DNA of 64,000 nucleotides from Ammoniphilus sp. YIM 78166 (GCF_004522215.1 NZ_SDLR01000003.1:372001-436000); one strand, 5' to 3'; positions 33,532 through 42,570 are shown, counted from the stretch's first letter. Numbers and translations are program-made. Notes: generated from the sequence alone by a model not told the origin.

Positions 33532-34794
33532 TTACTCATTGATAGAATCATCAAATTCCAGCTTAATCACCAGGACGCTTCCCGTTAATTCATTGACCGG
33601 CAAATTTCGGATGCGAAGATGAGGCTTTTCTTTCCAAGCCCACGGAGTAATATCCACTCTAGCCTCCAGTTCCTGCTGATTGTTCAGCAAGACCGCTTTT
33701 TTTGGCAGCCTATCCAACGGCTTTAATAGAATGGATGTGCTCTGGGGGGCTCTTGGGAGATGAACGTAAACCGTATTGTCTCTTTTCGTCAGCAGGACCT
33801 CGTCCCGATCCACAATATGACCCGTCATATTCATTTGGTCTTTCTCCACCAGATCAGTTGCAGGGTAGGTATTCTCAAAGGCTTCTTTTACCGAATGGTA
33901 CCACTCGCCGATCTTCTGCAAGGCTTCGATGTTTTCTTCCGGAAACTTGCCGTTCGCTTTGGGACCCACATTTAGAAGATAGTTTCCGCCCATGGCCAGT
34001 ATTCGATCTAAGCTTTGCATAATAAATAGATGAGAATAATAGTCTTCGTCCTCTTTGTAACCCCAGCTCTCCCGGCCAAAGGCCTGACAGGCCTCAGTTG
34101 GTTTATGGAACTCTGTCCCAGCCGGCACATGACGCTCCGGAGTACTGTAGTCGCCTGGTCCGGGGCCGCGGTCATTGATCAGAATGCCCGGCTGCAGGGA
34201 ACGTACCATCTCATTAATCGACGGATCATGGAATTCGGCAACATTAACATCCCAGAACAATTGATAGATGGGCCCATATTGGGTGCACAGCTCTCTAACT
34301 TGGTTTCTGACAAACTGAAGGTATTTTTCACTGTCCTGATCATCCCCAGGTCTCGGCCCAAACATTTCATGATGGCGTCCGCGATTTGGATAGTTCGGAT
34401 GATGCCAGTCCGGCAGGGAGTAGTATAAACTCAAGGGAAAGCCTCTTCGGTGGCAGGCTTCGGCCAACATACCCAAGATATCCTTGCCATAGGGAGTGTT
34501 CATAACGTTATAGTCTGTATATTGGGTATTCCATAAGCAGAACCCGTCATGATGCTTCGTTGTAAAGCAGATGTATTGCATTCCCGCTTGTTCCGCATAA
34601 TCAATCCATTCATCTGGATTGAAGTCAATCGGATTAAACTGATGGACATACTGTTCATAGTCTTTTCGCTTAATCTTCCCTCGCCATAGGATTTGTTCAT
34701 GCCATGCAGGAATCGCATAGAGCCCCCAATGAATGAACAATCCAAAACGACGCTGGAAAAATACGTCTCTCTCATCTTTAAATCTTCGAATCAT
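33532..34794 (-). CDS. GH29 alpha-L-fucosidase
   Basis: A 420-residue GH29 enzyme. RFGLFIHWGLYAIPAWHEQ opens the barrel, FTTKHHDGFCLW (78-89) binds fucose, and Asp182 in LFWDVNVAEF is at the nucleophile position. GGNYLLNVGPKANG is also typical. No signal peptide, so it should act on imported fucosyl oligosaccharides. It is the first of two minus-strand genes; the GH151-like gene follows after 21 nt. Its promoter region holds the perfect palindrome TGAAATCGATTTCA at 34821-34834, a likely LacI-type operator. Confidence 0.9.
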   Translation of the reverse strand: MIRRFKDERDVFFQRRFGLFIHWGLYAIPAWHEQILWRGKIKRKDYEQYVHQFNPIDFNPDEWIDYAEQAGMQYICFTTKHHDGFCLWNTQYTDYNVMNTPYGKDILGMLAEACHRRGFPLSLYYSLPDWHHPNYPNRGRHHEMFGPRPGDDQDSEKYLQFVRNQVRELCTQYGPIYQLFWDVNVAEFHDPSINEMVRSLQPGILINDRGPGPGDYSTPERHVPAGTEFHKPTEACQAFGRESWGYKEDEDYYSHLFIMQSLDRILAMGGNYLLNVGPKANGKFPEENIEALQKIGEWYHSVKEAFENTYPATDLVEKDQMNMTGHIVDRDEVLLTKRDNTVYVHLPRAPQSTSILLKPLDRLPKKAVLLNNQQELEARVDITPWAWKEKPHLRIRNLPVNELTGSVLVIKLEFDDSINE

Positions 34795-35097
34795 ACCAAA
34801 CCTCCTAGGTAGATTACAACTGAAATCGATTTCAAAATCCTATTCGTTCGACACACCCATTATCTTACAAAAGACAATAAATTGAAAATTAACAAAACTA
34901 ATATAAACTTACACAATCCTAATATGCACCAACAAGTACTTGATCCAGGGACGTGTTGCTTCATTAGTATCTATATCGTTATTGATTGAAAATAAAAAAT
35001 ATTTTAAAAAGTACTTGAAATGGAAAAATTAATCATTTAGAATGAGGACAAGAAAAACGAGAACGTTTTCATTTTGGAAGCGAATGGAGTGGATGGA
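34795..35097. promoter_or_regulatory. divergent control region of the fucoside locus
   Basis: Gene-free AT-rich stretch between the GH29 and LacI genes. Towards GH29 it has TGAAATCGATTTCA (34821-34834). Towards LacI it has a good promoter, TTGAAA (35015-35020), 17-nt spacer, TAGAAT (35038-35043), followed by CGAGAACGTTTTCA (35058-35071), placed to block elongation. I see no further gene. Confidence 0.6.
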
Positions 35098-36111
35098 ATG
35101 GCTACCATTAAAGACGTTGCAAGAGTTGCCAATACGTCGCCTGCTACCGTCTCTCGATTGCTGAACGGGGGAAGGGTGAAAAAAGCTACCGAAACTGCGA
35201 TACGCAAGGCCATTCAAGAGTTGGACTATCGGGTGCATACCATGGCGAGGGGCTTAAAGACCAAAAAATCCTATACTGTAGCTTACATTGTGCCAGATTT
35301 GACCAATATGTTCTTCGCGCAGATTGCGAAGGGAGCGCAAGAAATCTTTCATCAGGCGGGCTATAGCTTCATGCTTTTGAGTGCAGATAACAATCCGGAG
35401 AGAGAGGAGGAAATTCTCCGATTTCTACTCAGCAAAAAGGTAGATGGGATACTGTTAAGCTCCGTGACTACATCCAGTCAGCAGGTGAAGGAGATTATGG
35501 AGAACATTCCTGTGGTGTTGATTGACCGGGTTTTGCCCAATCTAGAAGCAGATACCGTTCTGGTCGATAACGTGAACGGAGCCTATTTAGCAACCGAGGC
35601 CCTTATTGCAGAGGGTCACCGCAAGATTGGAATCATTTGTGGCCCTCAGGAACTATTGACCGGAAGAGAGAGGTACCGGGGCTACATACGAGCGTTTGAG
35701 GATTATGGTCTACCCATGAATGAGAGTTTAATTAAGTTCGGCGATTTTGAGATTTCAAGCGGGTATGCCCAGATGTGCGAGCTCCTGAAGCAACCGGAAC
35801 GCCCAACTGCTGTTTTTGTGTGCAATTATTACATGTGCCTTGGCGCCATCATCGCCCTGAACGAAAAGAATATTAAAATTCCGGAGGATCTTTCCTTTGT
35901 GTCCTTTGACGATTATGAGCTGTCCCAAGTGTATAATCCACCGCTGACAGCTGTGGAGCAGCCGATGGTCGAAATCGGAGAGGAGGCTAGCCAGATCTTA
36001 TTAAAAAGAATGGCAGACAATAGCAAAGAGAAGTGCGTGAAACGATTAAAGACTAACCTGATCAAGCGGGGATCGATAAAAACCGTCGACTCCTTTCAGC
36101 TTAATGGATAA
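35098..36111 (+). CDS. LacI-family regulator of the fucoside locus
   Basis: A 337-residue LacI/GalR regulator. Its helix-turn-helix and hinge are ATIKDVARVANTSPATVSRL at 2-21 and YRVHTMARGLKTKKS. The sugar-binding domain shows VAYIVPDLTNMFFAQIAKG and VSFDDYELSQ. It stands between the fucosidase genes and the ABC transporter. AACGTTTTCA-type half-palindromes lie directly before it (35058-35071) and after it (36115-36128), so it probably represses itself and the transporter. ATG at 35098 begins the conserved domain; a TTG at 35074 is in frame but lacks a ribosome site. Confidence 0.9.
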   Translation: MATIKDVARVANTSPATVSRLLNGGRVKKATETAIRKAIQELDYRVHTMARGLKTKKSYTVAYIVPDLTNMFFAQIAKGAQEIFHQAGYSFMLLSADNNPEREEEILRFLLSKKVDGILLSSVTTSSQQVKEIMENIPVVLIDRVLPNLEADTVLVDNVNGAYLATEALIAEGHRKIGIICGPQELLTGRERYRGYIRAFEDYGLPMNESLIKFGDFEISSGYAQMCELLKQPERPTAVFVCNYYMCLGAIIALNEKNIKIPEDLSFVSFDDYELSQVYNPPLTAVEQPMVEIGEEASQILLKRMADNSKEKCVKRLKTNLIKRGSIKTVDSFQLNG

Positions 36112-36114
36112 AAG

Positions 36115-36128
36115 TAAGAACGTTTTCA
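36115..36128 (+). promoter_or_regulatory. LacI-type operator before the sugar ABC operon
   Basis: TAAGAACGTTTTCA, the same arm as at 35058-35071 and at the decayed locus near 5.4 kb. Confidence 0.5.
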
Positions 36129-36246
36129 TTCTATTAGATGCGAAAGGGGGTGATGAAAGGAATACGTCAACTGTAATCGCACCTATTCCATGTGATCTCA
36201 TGAAGGTAGGATAGTATTTTTATTTCCAAACCAAGGGGGAAACAAG

Positions 36247-37581
36247 ATGAAGAAGCTATGGAAAAAAGTATCGGCGGTGTCTCTAGCTGTATCCTTGTCC
36301 ATCCTAACCGCTTGCGGAGGAGGGGGGTCGACTCCGTCGAATACGAGCGGAGGCACGACAGAACAAGCCCAGGAGAAAAAAGCGGAGAATGTTCAACTGC
36401 GCTGGATGATGTGGACGGGTAGTGACGAAGAGAAAAAAGTATGGGAAGCACTGGCAGCGAAAGTTACAGAAAAGCACCCTGAAATCACCGTTAAGTTCGA
36501 AACAGACTCTTTCCCCAATTATTGGGATAAGCTCCAAACCCAGGTAGCCAGTGGTTCAGCTCCGGATATTATCTCCATGCAAAGCTTACGTATGCCTACC
36601 TTCGCCACACGTGGAGCATTGGAGCCGCTCAATCCGTTTATTGAGAATTCCCCCGAGTTTAAGATAGAAAACTTTGATGGCAGCATTCTCGATGCTCTGT
36701 CGTGGGATGGAAAGATTATGGCTATTCCTTATGATCTTGGACCTTATATTTTGTATTACAACAAAGATCTTTTCGATAAATACGGAGTGGCTTATCCGGA
36801 TGAAAATATGGATTGGGCAGGCTTCCTAGAGAAGGCCAAGGCAACAACTCAGGATGGGAATTACGGCTATGTCATGCGCAATGTCATCGACCAAGTGGTG
36901 CCTTGGATCTGGGCAAACGGCGGAAATTACATGAATGAAGAAAAAACCAAGTCCATGATTAACGAAAAGGAAGCTGCAGAAGCAATCCAATTCCTGTCCG
37001 ATCTCATGCATAAGCATAAGGTTACCATGCCGATTACGGACCCAGGAAACGATACCTTCTACCGTGAGCAATTCTATGCCGGCAAGGTGGCCATGTATCT
37101 TGATGGACCATGGAATTTTGGAAATGTTCGCGCTAAGGCGAACTTCAAGTGGGATATCACCACGATTCCACAAGGAAAAGGTGAGATCAATTCCTGGGTA
37201 GCGGGGTCAGGCTTTGGTATCAATCCGAAGTCTAAGCATAAGGAAGAAGCGTGGAAGGCGATTAGCGTCATGATGGGCGAGGAAGGCTTTGAATACCTGG
37301 CCACGACGGGACGCGCATTCCCTGCACGCAGCACGTCTATTGAAACCTTCAAGAAGGCGGATGATCGCCCAGCTAATATGGAGGCTGTGTCCAAAGCCGC
37401 ATTAAAAGCCAAGCCTTTTGCCGTAACAACCAATTGGCAGGAAACGCAGCTGATGATTAATCGCGAACTAGACAAGATCTGGTTTAACAATGCACCTGTC
37501 CAAGAAGTGCTAGACAATATTCAGAAGCAGATGGACCCTCTATTAGAAAAGCACCAAAAGACGGTTTCCTCTTCGAAGTAG
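36247..37581 (+). CDS. carbohydrate ABC transporter substrate-binding lipoprotein
   Basis: A 444-residue type I (SBP_bac_1) sugar receptor. The signal ends ILTACGGGG with the lipid Cys near 22. Features such as WDKLQTQVASGSAPDIISMQS, ILYYNKDLFDKYGV and MYLDGPWNFGNV are standard for oligosaccharide receptors. Expected ligands are fucosylated oligosaccharides, judged only from the fucosidases next door. AAGGGGGAAA precedes the ATG. A hairpin separates it from two permease genes; no ATPase gene is present, so a shared MsmX-type ATPase must serve. Confidence 0.92.
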   Translation: MKKLWKKVSAVSLAVSLSILTACGGGGSTPSNTSGGTTEQAQEKKAENVQLRWMMWTGSDEEKKVWEALAAKVTEKHPEITVKFETDSFPNYWDKLQTQVASGSAPDIISMQSLRMPTFATRGALEPLNPFIENSPEFKIENFDGSILDALSWDGKIMAIPYDLGPYILYYNKDLFDKYGVAYPDENMDWAGFLEKAKATTQDGNYGYVMRNVIDQVVPWIWANGGNYMNEEKTKSMINEKEAAEAIQFLSDLMHKHKVTMPITDPGNDTFYREQFYAGKVAMYLDGPWNFGNVRAKANFKWDITTIPQGKGEINSWVAGSGFGINPKSKHKEEAWKAISVMMGEEGFEYLATTGRAFPARSTSIETFKKADDRPANMEAVSKAALKAKPFAVTTNWQETQLMINRELDKIWFNNAPVQEVLDNIQKQMDPLLEKHQKTVSSSK

Positions 37582-37588
37582 GCGGATG

Positions 37589-37619
37589 AGAGGAGCTGGA
37601 TAGTAGTACCGGCTCCTCT
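37589..37619 (+). terminator. intercistronic hairpin after the sugar receptor
   Basis: AGAGGAGC (37589-37596) pairs with GCTCCTCT (37612-37619). Same receptor-hairpin-permease order as near 2984 and 59886. Confidence 0.55.
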
Positions 37620-37652
37620 TCTATACAAAAACGTTAGGAGGCAAAATCACCA

Positions 37653-38609
37653 ATGAGTGTATTGCCAGATATTGATAATCGGGAAGCCAATCGGGTTGGC
37701 ATGATGAAGCTAGCCACACAGAAAAAGCGAAGAAAAAAATGGAATAGCGAGGCCTTAGCCGGCTACCTTTTTCTGGCTCCTAATATCATTGGCTTTCTTT
37801 CCTTTACCGCGGTCCCCGTTCTTGTATCTTTGATTCTCAGCTTTTATGATTGGGAAATGTTGATTCCTCCCATTTTTGTCGGATTGGATAATTTTAAGAA
37901 TTTATTTCTGAATGATCCCCTATTTTATCAGGTCATCAAAAATACGCTTTATTACGTAGGGGTGTACGTGCCTTTTAATATTGTGGCTGCGATGATCTTA
38001 GCCCTATGGCTATGCAGCATTACCAAAGGGGTGGCGATTTACAGAACCTTATTCTTCCTTCCCGTTCTGGCGCCAACCGTTGCAGCGGCCTTCATCTGGA
38101 AGTACATGTTCGAGCCGAATATCGGGTTTGTCAATACCTTTCTGGGTTGGTTCGGAATCGCTGGGCCCAATTGGCTAGGGGACACCCAGTATGCGATGCT
38201 CGCCATCATTATTATGAGCGTGTGGAAAATGGTCGGCTACAATATGGTGATTTTCATTGCCGGCATTCATGCCGTTCCAACTTCTCTATACGAAGCAGCC
38301 AAGATCGACGGAGCAAACAGCTGGAATCGATTTGTTTACATTACGCTCCCCATGCTTTCCCCTGCCCTGTTCTTTGCTGTGGTCATGACGATCATTACTT
38401 CTTTCCAGGTTTTTGACCAAGCCTATATCATGACGGCAGGAGGACCGGCAAATGCGACCAACACCATCGTGATGTACATCTATGAGAGCGGGTTCCAGTT
38501 CTTTAAGATGGGGTATGCCTCTTCGATTGCGTGGGTACTGTTCGGAGTCATCTTTACCGTGACGATGATCCAGATGAAGGTCCAAAAGAAATGGGTCAAT
38601 TATGATTAG
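37653..38609 (+). CDS. sugar ABC transporter permease, MalF/MsmF type
   Basis: A 318-residue inner-membrane permease with about six helices after a basic N-terminus. YLFLAPNIIGFLSF starts the first helix and the EAA docking loop is SLYEAAKIDGANSWNRFVYITLPML. It forms the channel with the permease that follows after 13 nt. TTAGGAGG lies before the ATG at 37653; an internal ATG at 37701 is also possible. Confidence 0.92.
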   Translation: MSVLPDIDNREANRVGMMKLATQKKRRKKWNSEALAGYLFLAPNIIGFLSFTAVPVLVSLILSFYDWEMLIPPIFVGLDNFKNLFLNDPLFYQVIKNTLYYVGVYVPFNIVAAMILALWLCSITKGVAIYRTLFFLPVLAPTVAAAFIWKYMFEPNIGFVNTFLGWFGIAGPNWLGDTQYAMLAIIIMSVWKMVGYNMVIFIAGIHAVPTSLYEAAKIDGANSWNRFVYITLPMLSPALFFAVVMTIITSFQVFDQAYIMTAGGPANATNTIVMYIYESGFQFFKMGYASSIAWVLFGVIFTVTMIQMKVQKKWVNYD

Positions 38610-38622
38610 GGAGGAAGAATAG

Positions 38623-39462
38623 GTGCGTCCAAAATCAACTATGAAACGGATCATTCAGGTGATCTCCTATACAAGCCTGTCTTTTCTGGCTTTTTTGATG
38701 GTTGTTCCATTTATTGTCATGATTGCCACCGCGCTAAAACCGGAAAATGAGCTGTTTTCTCACGCTGGATCATGGATGGGAACCTACTTAGCCTGGGAGA
38801 ACTTCACCTACGCCTGGAATTACATCCCCTTTGGGAAGTTTTTCATGAACTCAATTTTTGTTAGCTTATCCGTCACGTTTTTAGAAGTACTTACCTCTTC
38901 TTTGGCGGCTTATGCCTTTGCCCGGCTGCGTTTTCCAGGGCGCGATCTGCTTTTCTATCTTTATCTGGGTACGTTAATGATCCCGGCTCAAGTCACCATT
39001 GTACCGCAATTTATCCTGATGAATCAGTTTGGGTGGGTAGATTCTTATCAGGCCCTCATACTGCCCGCAGCCTTTACCGCCTTCGGTACGTTCCTGCTGC
39101 GCCAGTTTTTCCTGACGGTTCCGTTTGAGCTTGAAGAATCCGCAAGAATCGATGGCTGCTCTCGCTTCGGCACGTACTTCCGCATTATGCTGCCTTTATC
39201 CAAGCCGGCCTTGGCCACTTTAGGTGTATTTGCTTTTGTGACTCAGTGGAATGCGTTTTTCTGGCCGCTTGTTATTACCAATACCGAAGACATGAAGGTT
39301 CTTTCCGTCGGTCTGAAGATGTTTCAGGGGATCTATGGGACCGAGTGGCACTTAATGATGGCTGCATCCGCGATTGTAATTATCCCATCCATGATCGTCT
39401 TTGGCTTTTTGCAGCGATACTTGGTAGAGGGAATTCAATTGACGGGAATGGGCGGCAGGTAA
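38623..39462 (+). CDS. sugar ABC transporter permease, MalG/MsmG type
   Basis: A 279-residue partner permease with six helices and the EAA loop ELEESARIDGCSRFGTYFRIMLPLSKPAL. GTG start with GGGAGGAAGAATAG upstream. It completes the transporter of the fucoside locus and is followed closely by two genes of a small protein and an oxygenase. Confidence 0.92.
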   Translation: MRPKSTMKRIIQVISYTSLSFLAFLMVVPFIVMIATALKPENELFSHAGSWMGTYLAWENFTYAWNYIPFGKFFMNSIFVSLSVTFLEVLTSSLAAYAFARLRFPGRDLLFYLYLGTLMIPAQVTIVPQFILMNQFGWVDSYQALILPAAFTAFGTFLLRQFFLTVPFELEESARIDGCSRFGTYFRIMLPLSKPALATLGVFAFVTQWNAFFWPLVITNTEDMKVLSVGLKMFQGIYGTEWHLMMAASAIVIIPSMIVFGFLQRYLVEGIQLTGMGGR

Positions 39463-39484
39463 TTAAAATTAGGGAGGGATTAGG

Positions 39485-39775
39485 ATGGAGTCTTTACGGC
39501 AGCAAATTTTGTTTCTCCACTTGGAAAATCCGGACTTGAATTCGAGAACGGTCGCGTGGGCCTTATACGATGGCGCACGACCTGCGGATCAACTGCAAAT
39601 GCGGGAAGGAGATGAGGAAAAACCGCCCTATGAGTCAGTCCTTGCTGCGATGAGGGACGGATGGTTCGTCATGCAGATCCCTCAGCTTCCGTTGTATCTG
39701 CGAGGAATGGAGCACGAAACTGGTCATCTGAACTATGAATATGTACTGGAAAGGAAGGTGAAGATCGATGGCTAA
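39485..39775 (+). CDS. small conserved-looking protein of unknown function
   Basis: A 96-residue soluble protein with AGGGAGGG upstream. It starts with a helical MESLRQQILFLHLEN, then has VAWALYDG, PPYESVLAAMRDGWFVMQIPQ and an acidic/basic end. The aromatic DGW strand pattern suggests a small alpha/beta fold. I do not recognise the family. Its last 8 bases overlap the start of the PhyH-like gene, so the two are probably co-translated and may work together. Confidence 0.65.
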   Translation: MESLRQQILFLHLENPDLNSRTVAWALYDGARPADQLQMREGDEEKPPYESVLAAMRDGWFVMQIPQLPLYLRGMEHETGHLNYEYVLERKVKIDG

Positions 39776-40559
39776 AGTAGAGAGGGAGCATTTACTGACT
39801 GCTGCTCAGATGGCGCGGTTTGTTGTGGATGGATATTTGCAAATGGAAGGGATCGTGCCACAAGCTCTCAATGAAAAAGTCCACCACGAACAAATCCATT
39901 ACTCCGGCAAGGGGTATGACTGGTTCTGGCATGAATCCGAAACAATCAAAGAAATTTTTGAGCTGCCCCAGGTGAACGGGATCATCGAGAGCCTGGTAGG
40001 AAAAAATCCGGTCTATGATCATTCGTACCAGCATGTCGTAGCACCCAAGCACCTGAAAGCACAAAATTGGCACGCGGACTCCGTCATCGATACGCGTCCA
40101 TTTGCCTTTGACATTCAATGCTTCTATTTTTCTCATGATACGCCAATCGAGATGGGTCCGACCTTAATTCTGCCCGGTTCCCATTTACGCAGAGTGAACA
40201 ATTATAGCATTGGGCGCTATAAGAATATTGTGGGTCAACGGCAAATGGCTTGCAAAGCGGGGACCATTGCCTTTCTTCACCATGGGCTATGGCACTGCGC
40301 GCAACCGAACTATACGGACACGACGCGCTATGTATTTAAACTGAGACTGCAGCCTGGGCAGGAGCAGCGCAACTTATTCAATACGGATGGCTACGATACG
40401 GAGGAGATTCGTCAGATATTCCGGGAAGGCTACCATCCCTGGCTCGGGAACGATGATCGAGCTGAGCATGTCCAGCGCGCGAAGCTCTGGAGATATGTAG
40501 TGGGGAACGACTCCGTGGATCTTTCCTTTGAAAACGCGCTGACGCGCATGAAGATATAA
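39768..40559 (+). CDS. phytanoyl-CoA dioxygenase-like oxygenase
   Basis: A 263-residue Fe(II)/2-oxoglutarate oxygenase. Iron ligands are His102 and Asp104 (NWHADS) and His176 (LWHCAQ); Arg187 in TTRYVFKLRL should bind 2-oxoglutarate. PIEMGPTLILPGSH is the usual bridge between the two parts and is almost the same as in the HEAT-fused protein at 28908 (PIELGPTGIMPGTQ), so the two are related. It lacks HEAT repeats. Last gene of the ABC operon; it may modify a glycan-derived sugar, for example by removing an O-methyl or hydroxylating, which is speculation. Confidence 0.82.
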   Translation: MAKVEREHLLTAAQMARFVVDGYLQMEGIVPQALNEKVHHEQIHYSGKGYDWFWHESETIKEIFELPQVNGIIESLVGKNPVYDHSYQHVVAPKHLKAQNWHADSVIDTRPFAFDIQCFYFSHDTPIEMGPTLILPGSHLRRVNNYSIGRYKNIVGQRQMACKAGTIAFLHHGLWHCAQPNYTDTTRYVFKLRLQPGQEQRNLFNTDGYDTEEIRQIFREGYHPWLGNDDRAEHVQRAKLWRYVVGNDSVDLSFENALTRMKI

Positions 40560-40568
40560 GAAGAAGCG

Positions 40569-40593
40569 ACAGCCGCGTGATTTGCGCGGCTGT
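40569..40593. terminator. convergent hairpin between oxygenase and araC-type gene
   Basis: ACAGCCGCG (40569-40577) pairs with CGCGGCTGT (40585-40593). T-runs are weak, so efficiency is uncertain. Confidence 0.55.
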
Positions 40594-40597
40594 ACTC

Positions 40598-41440
40598 CTA
40601 GTGAAGGGAGGCATCGGCTGTCTTCTGAAACATATTTCGATAATAAGTGGGACTATAGCCCGTATATTGCTTGAATGCTCTTGAAAAATAATGATTGTTC
40701 ATCCCAATCGTTTCGGCGATTTCGGAGACATTCATATCCGATGCGGCTAATAGCTGCTTGCCTTTTTCAATCTTTACGCGGTTAATGTACTGAATTGGAG
40801 AGACGCCCATGACATTCTTGAAAAATGGAATGAAGTAATTGGGGTGGAAATGTACCAGATCTGCCAGTTGTTCCACCGTAATGGTCTCTGACAGGTGCGC
40901 ATCGATATATTCTAAAATCTTATGGATCTTTTGGTTGCTGGGCGGCAGGATTGAAGCCCGCGCCTCTTGGCTCGAGATAAAAATTGAGATTAATTCCAGC
41001 GCAATGGCCTTGACCCGAAAGAGGGAGGGAAGGTCCTGCTTTTGGAATTGACGTTTCAGGTCTTCAAAGAGTCCCATTGTTTTGTTCAGCTCCAAAGGCT
41101 CAACAGCATAAGAGAGGTCAACGAGCTGAAAAAAAGGAAGTTGGCCGACTGAGGCTGTGAAATGACACCAATACTTGGAAAATGATTGTTCACTGATGGT
41201 GGAATAACTTAATTTTGCCCCTGCGGGCAACAGCATCATCTGTCCAGGCTTCGGATAGAATTCCTTGTTTCCGATTTTAACGTAGCCCTCACCGGAACAG
41301 ATAAGGTAGAAGCGATTAAAGTCAGACACAAAGTCGATATCCCGCCAATGGGGACCCACGGTATTATACGATGCGGTTGTGATGTCCACTTGCAGGTTCG
41401 TCAGACAGCCTTTCAAAAATTCAAGGTCTCCCGGTTTCAT
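40598..41440 (-). CDS. AraC-family transcriptional regulator
   Basis: A 280-residue AraC/XylS regulator. Residues 1-160 form a cupin-like sensor (YLICSGEGYVKIGNKEFYPKPGQMMLLP). Residues 175-275 hold the two helix-turn-helix units, TVEQLADLVHFHPNYFIPFFKN and NVSEIAETIGMNNHYFSRAFKQYTGYSPTYYR. Usually an activator of nearby sugar genes. Its ATG directly follows the TAA of the LacI gene upstream on the minus strand, so both regulators form one transcript. Confidence 0.92.
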   Translation of the reverse strand: MKPGDLEFLKGCLTNLQVDITTASYNTVGPHWRDIDFVSDFNRFYLICSGEGYVKIGNKEFYPKPGQMMLLPAGAKLSYSTISEQSFSKYWCHFTASVGQLPFFQLVDLSYAVEPLELNKTMGLFEDLKRQFQKQDLPSLFRVKAIALELISIFISSQEARASILPPSNQKIHKILEYIDAHLSETITVEQLADLVHFHPNYFIPFFKNVMGVSPIQYINRVKIEKGKQLLAASDMNVSEIAETIGMNNHYFSRAFKQYTGYSPTYYRNMFQKTADASLH

Positions 41441-42451
41441 TTAATACCCTCGCTTTTCACTAGATTGATGGTCAATGAATTGAGGCGGTAGTACAATCGT
41501 TCTCCATTCCTTTGGTCCGGTTCCATGGATTCGATCCAGCAGAAGCTGAACGCCCATCGATCCGAAATCATAGGCCGGCTGGGAAACGATGGTAAGAAAC
41601 GGATGAAGAATGGAGAGGGGACCCAAGTCATCGAAGGTGACTACCCTCATTTGTTCCGGAATACTAAAGCCTCTCCTCTGAAGAGCTTGGATCACACCTA
41701 TAGCGACCAAATTATTGGCAGCCAAAATCGCACTTGGATAAGATTCTCGGCTAAGGAGCGTTTCCATGGCGAAGCGTCCACTCTCAAGCTTATAGTCGGT
41801 TTCCATGACCAGTGCAGAATCATATGGAATCCCATTCAATAGCAAGGACTCTCTATATCCCTTTAGGCGATCCCTGGCGGTAGAAATATGCTGGGGGCCG
41901 CATAAGCAGGCTATACTGCGGTGCCCCTGCTGAATCAGATGTTCCATCAGAAGACGGGCCCCCAAAAGGTTATCGCCTAAAACCTGATCCGATTCTATCC
42001 CTGGAACATAACGGTCCAGGATGACAAACGGAATGTTATGCTTGCGAAGTGTTTGCAAATGCTTAAGGGAATCATCGCCACTGGGGGCGAAAAGTACGCC
42101 GTCGACTTTAGTCGATAGCAGCATCTCAACATATTCTTTTTCCTTATCCAAGCTCTCGTCACTGTTTCCGAATAACAGACGGTAGCCATGGCGGTTTGCT
42201 TGATCTTCTGCACCCCTGGCTAACGTCGTGAAAAAAGGATTCGTAATATCGGTCATCAAAAGATAGAGGAGGTTCGTCTTCTTTTTCACAAGGCCACGTG
42301 CGTTATAGTCAGGATAATAATGAAGCTCCTCCATGGCTTCGATTACACGCTTGCGGGTTTCTTCCTTAACGGTGCCTGTCCCGTTGATCACCCTAGACAC
42401 CGTCATGGGAGAAACTTGAGCTTTACGGGCAACATCGACAATGGTGGCCAT
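41441..42451 (-). CDS. LacI-family regulator of the oxidative deoxy-sugar operon
   Basis: A 336-residue LacI/GalR regulator: ATIVDVARKAQVSPMTVSRVINGTGTV at 2-28, hinge YPDYNARGLVKKKT, sugar-binding domain with TDITNPFFTTLARG and RVVTFDDLGP. It diverges from the ten-gene operon starting at 42725. Two TGTTAACGTTAACA operators lie in the gap, one below each promoter, so it most likely represses itself and the operon. First gene of a two-gene transcript with the AraC regulator. Confidence 0.93.
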   Translation of the reverse strand: MATIVDVARKAQVSPMTVSRVINGTGTVKEETRKRVIEAMEELHYYPDYNARGLVKKKTNLLYLLMTDITNPFFTTLARGAEDQANRHGYRLLFGNSDESLDKEKEYVEMLLSTKVDGVLFAPSGDDSLKHLQTLRKHNIPFVILDRYVPGIESDQVLGDNLLGARLLMEHLIQQGHRSIACLCGPQHISTARDRLKGYRESLLLNGIPYDSALVMETDYKLESGRFAMETLLSRESYPSAILAANNLVAIGVIQALQRRGFSIPEQMRVVTFDDLGPLSILHPFLTIVSQPAYDFGSMGVQLLLDRIHGTGPKEWRTIVLPPQFIDHQSSEKRGY

Positions 42452-42488
42452 CCAGGAATCCCCCTTTGATTCGAAGAAATAACAAAAT

Positions 42489-42502
42489 TGTTAACGTTAA
42501 CA
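42489..42502 (-). promoter_or_regulatory. LacI operator in the leader of lacI-araC
   Basis: TGTTAACGTTAACA, a perfect 14-bp palindrome, just downstream of the minus-strand promoter. Confidence 0.75.
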
Positions 42503-42516
42503 TTTCACTTAACAAT

Positions 42517-42545
42517 AAAATAACTCGAATAACTCAAGTTGTCAA
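42517..42545 (-). promoter_or_regulatory. sigma-A promoter of lacI-araC
   Basis: Minus-strand TTGACA (42545-42540), 17-nt spacer, TATTTT (42522-42517). Confidence 0.65.
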
Positions 42546-42570
42546 TAAATTTCAGATTATACAGAATATA

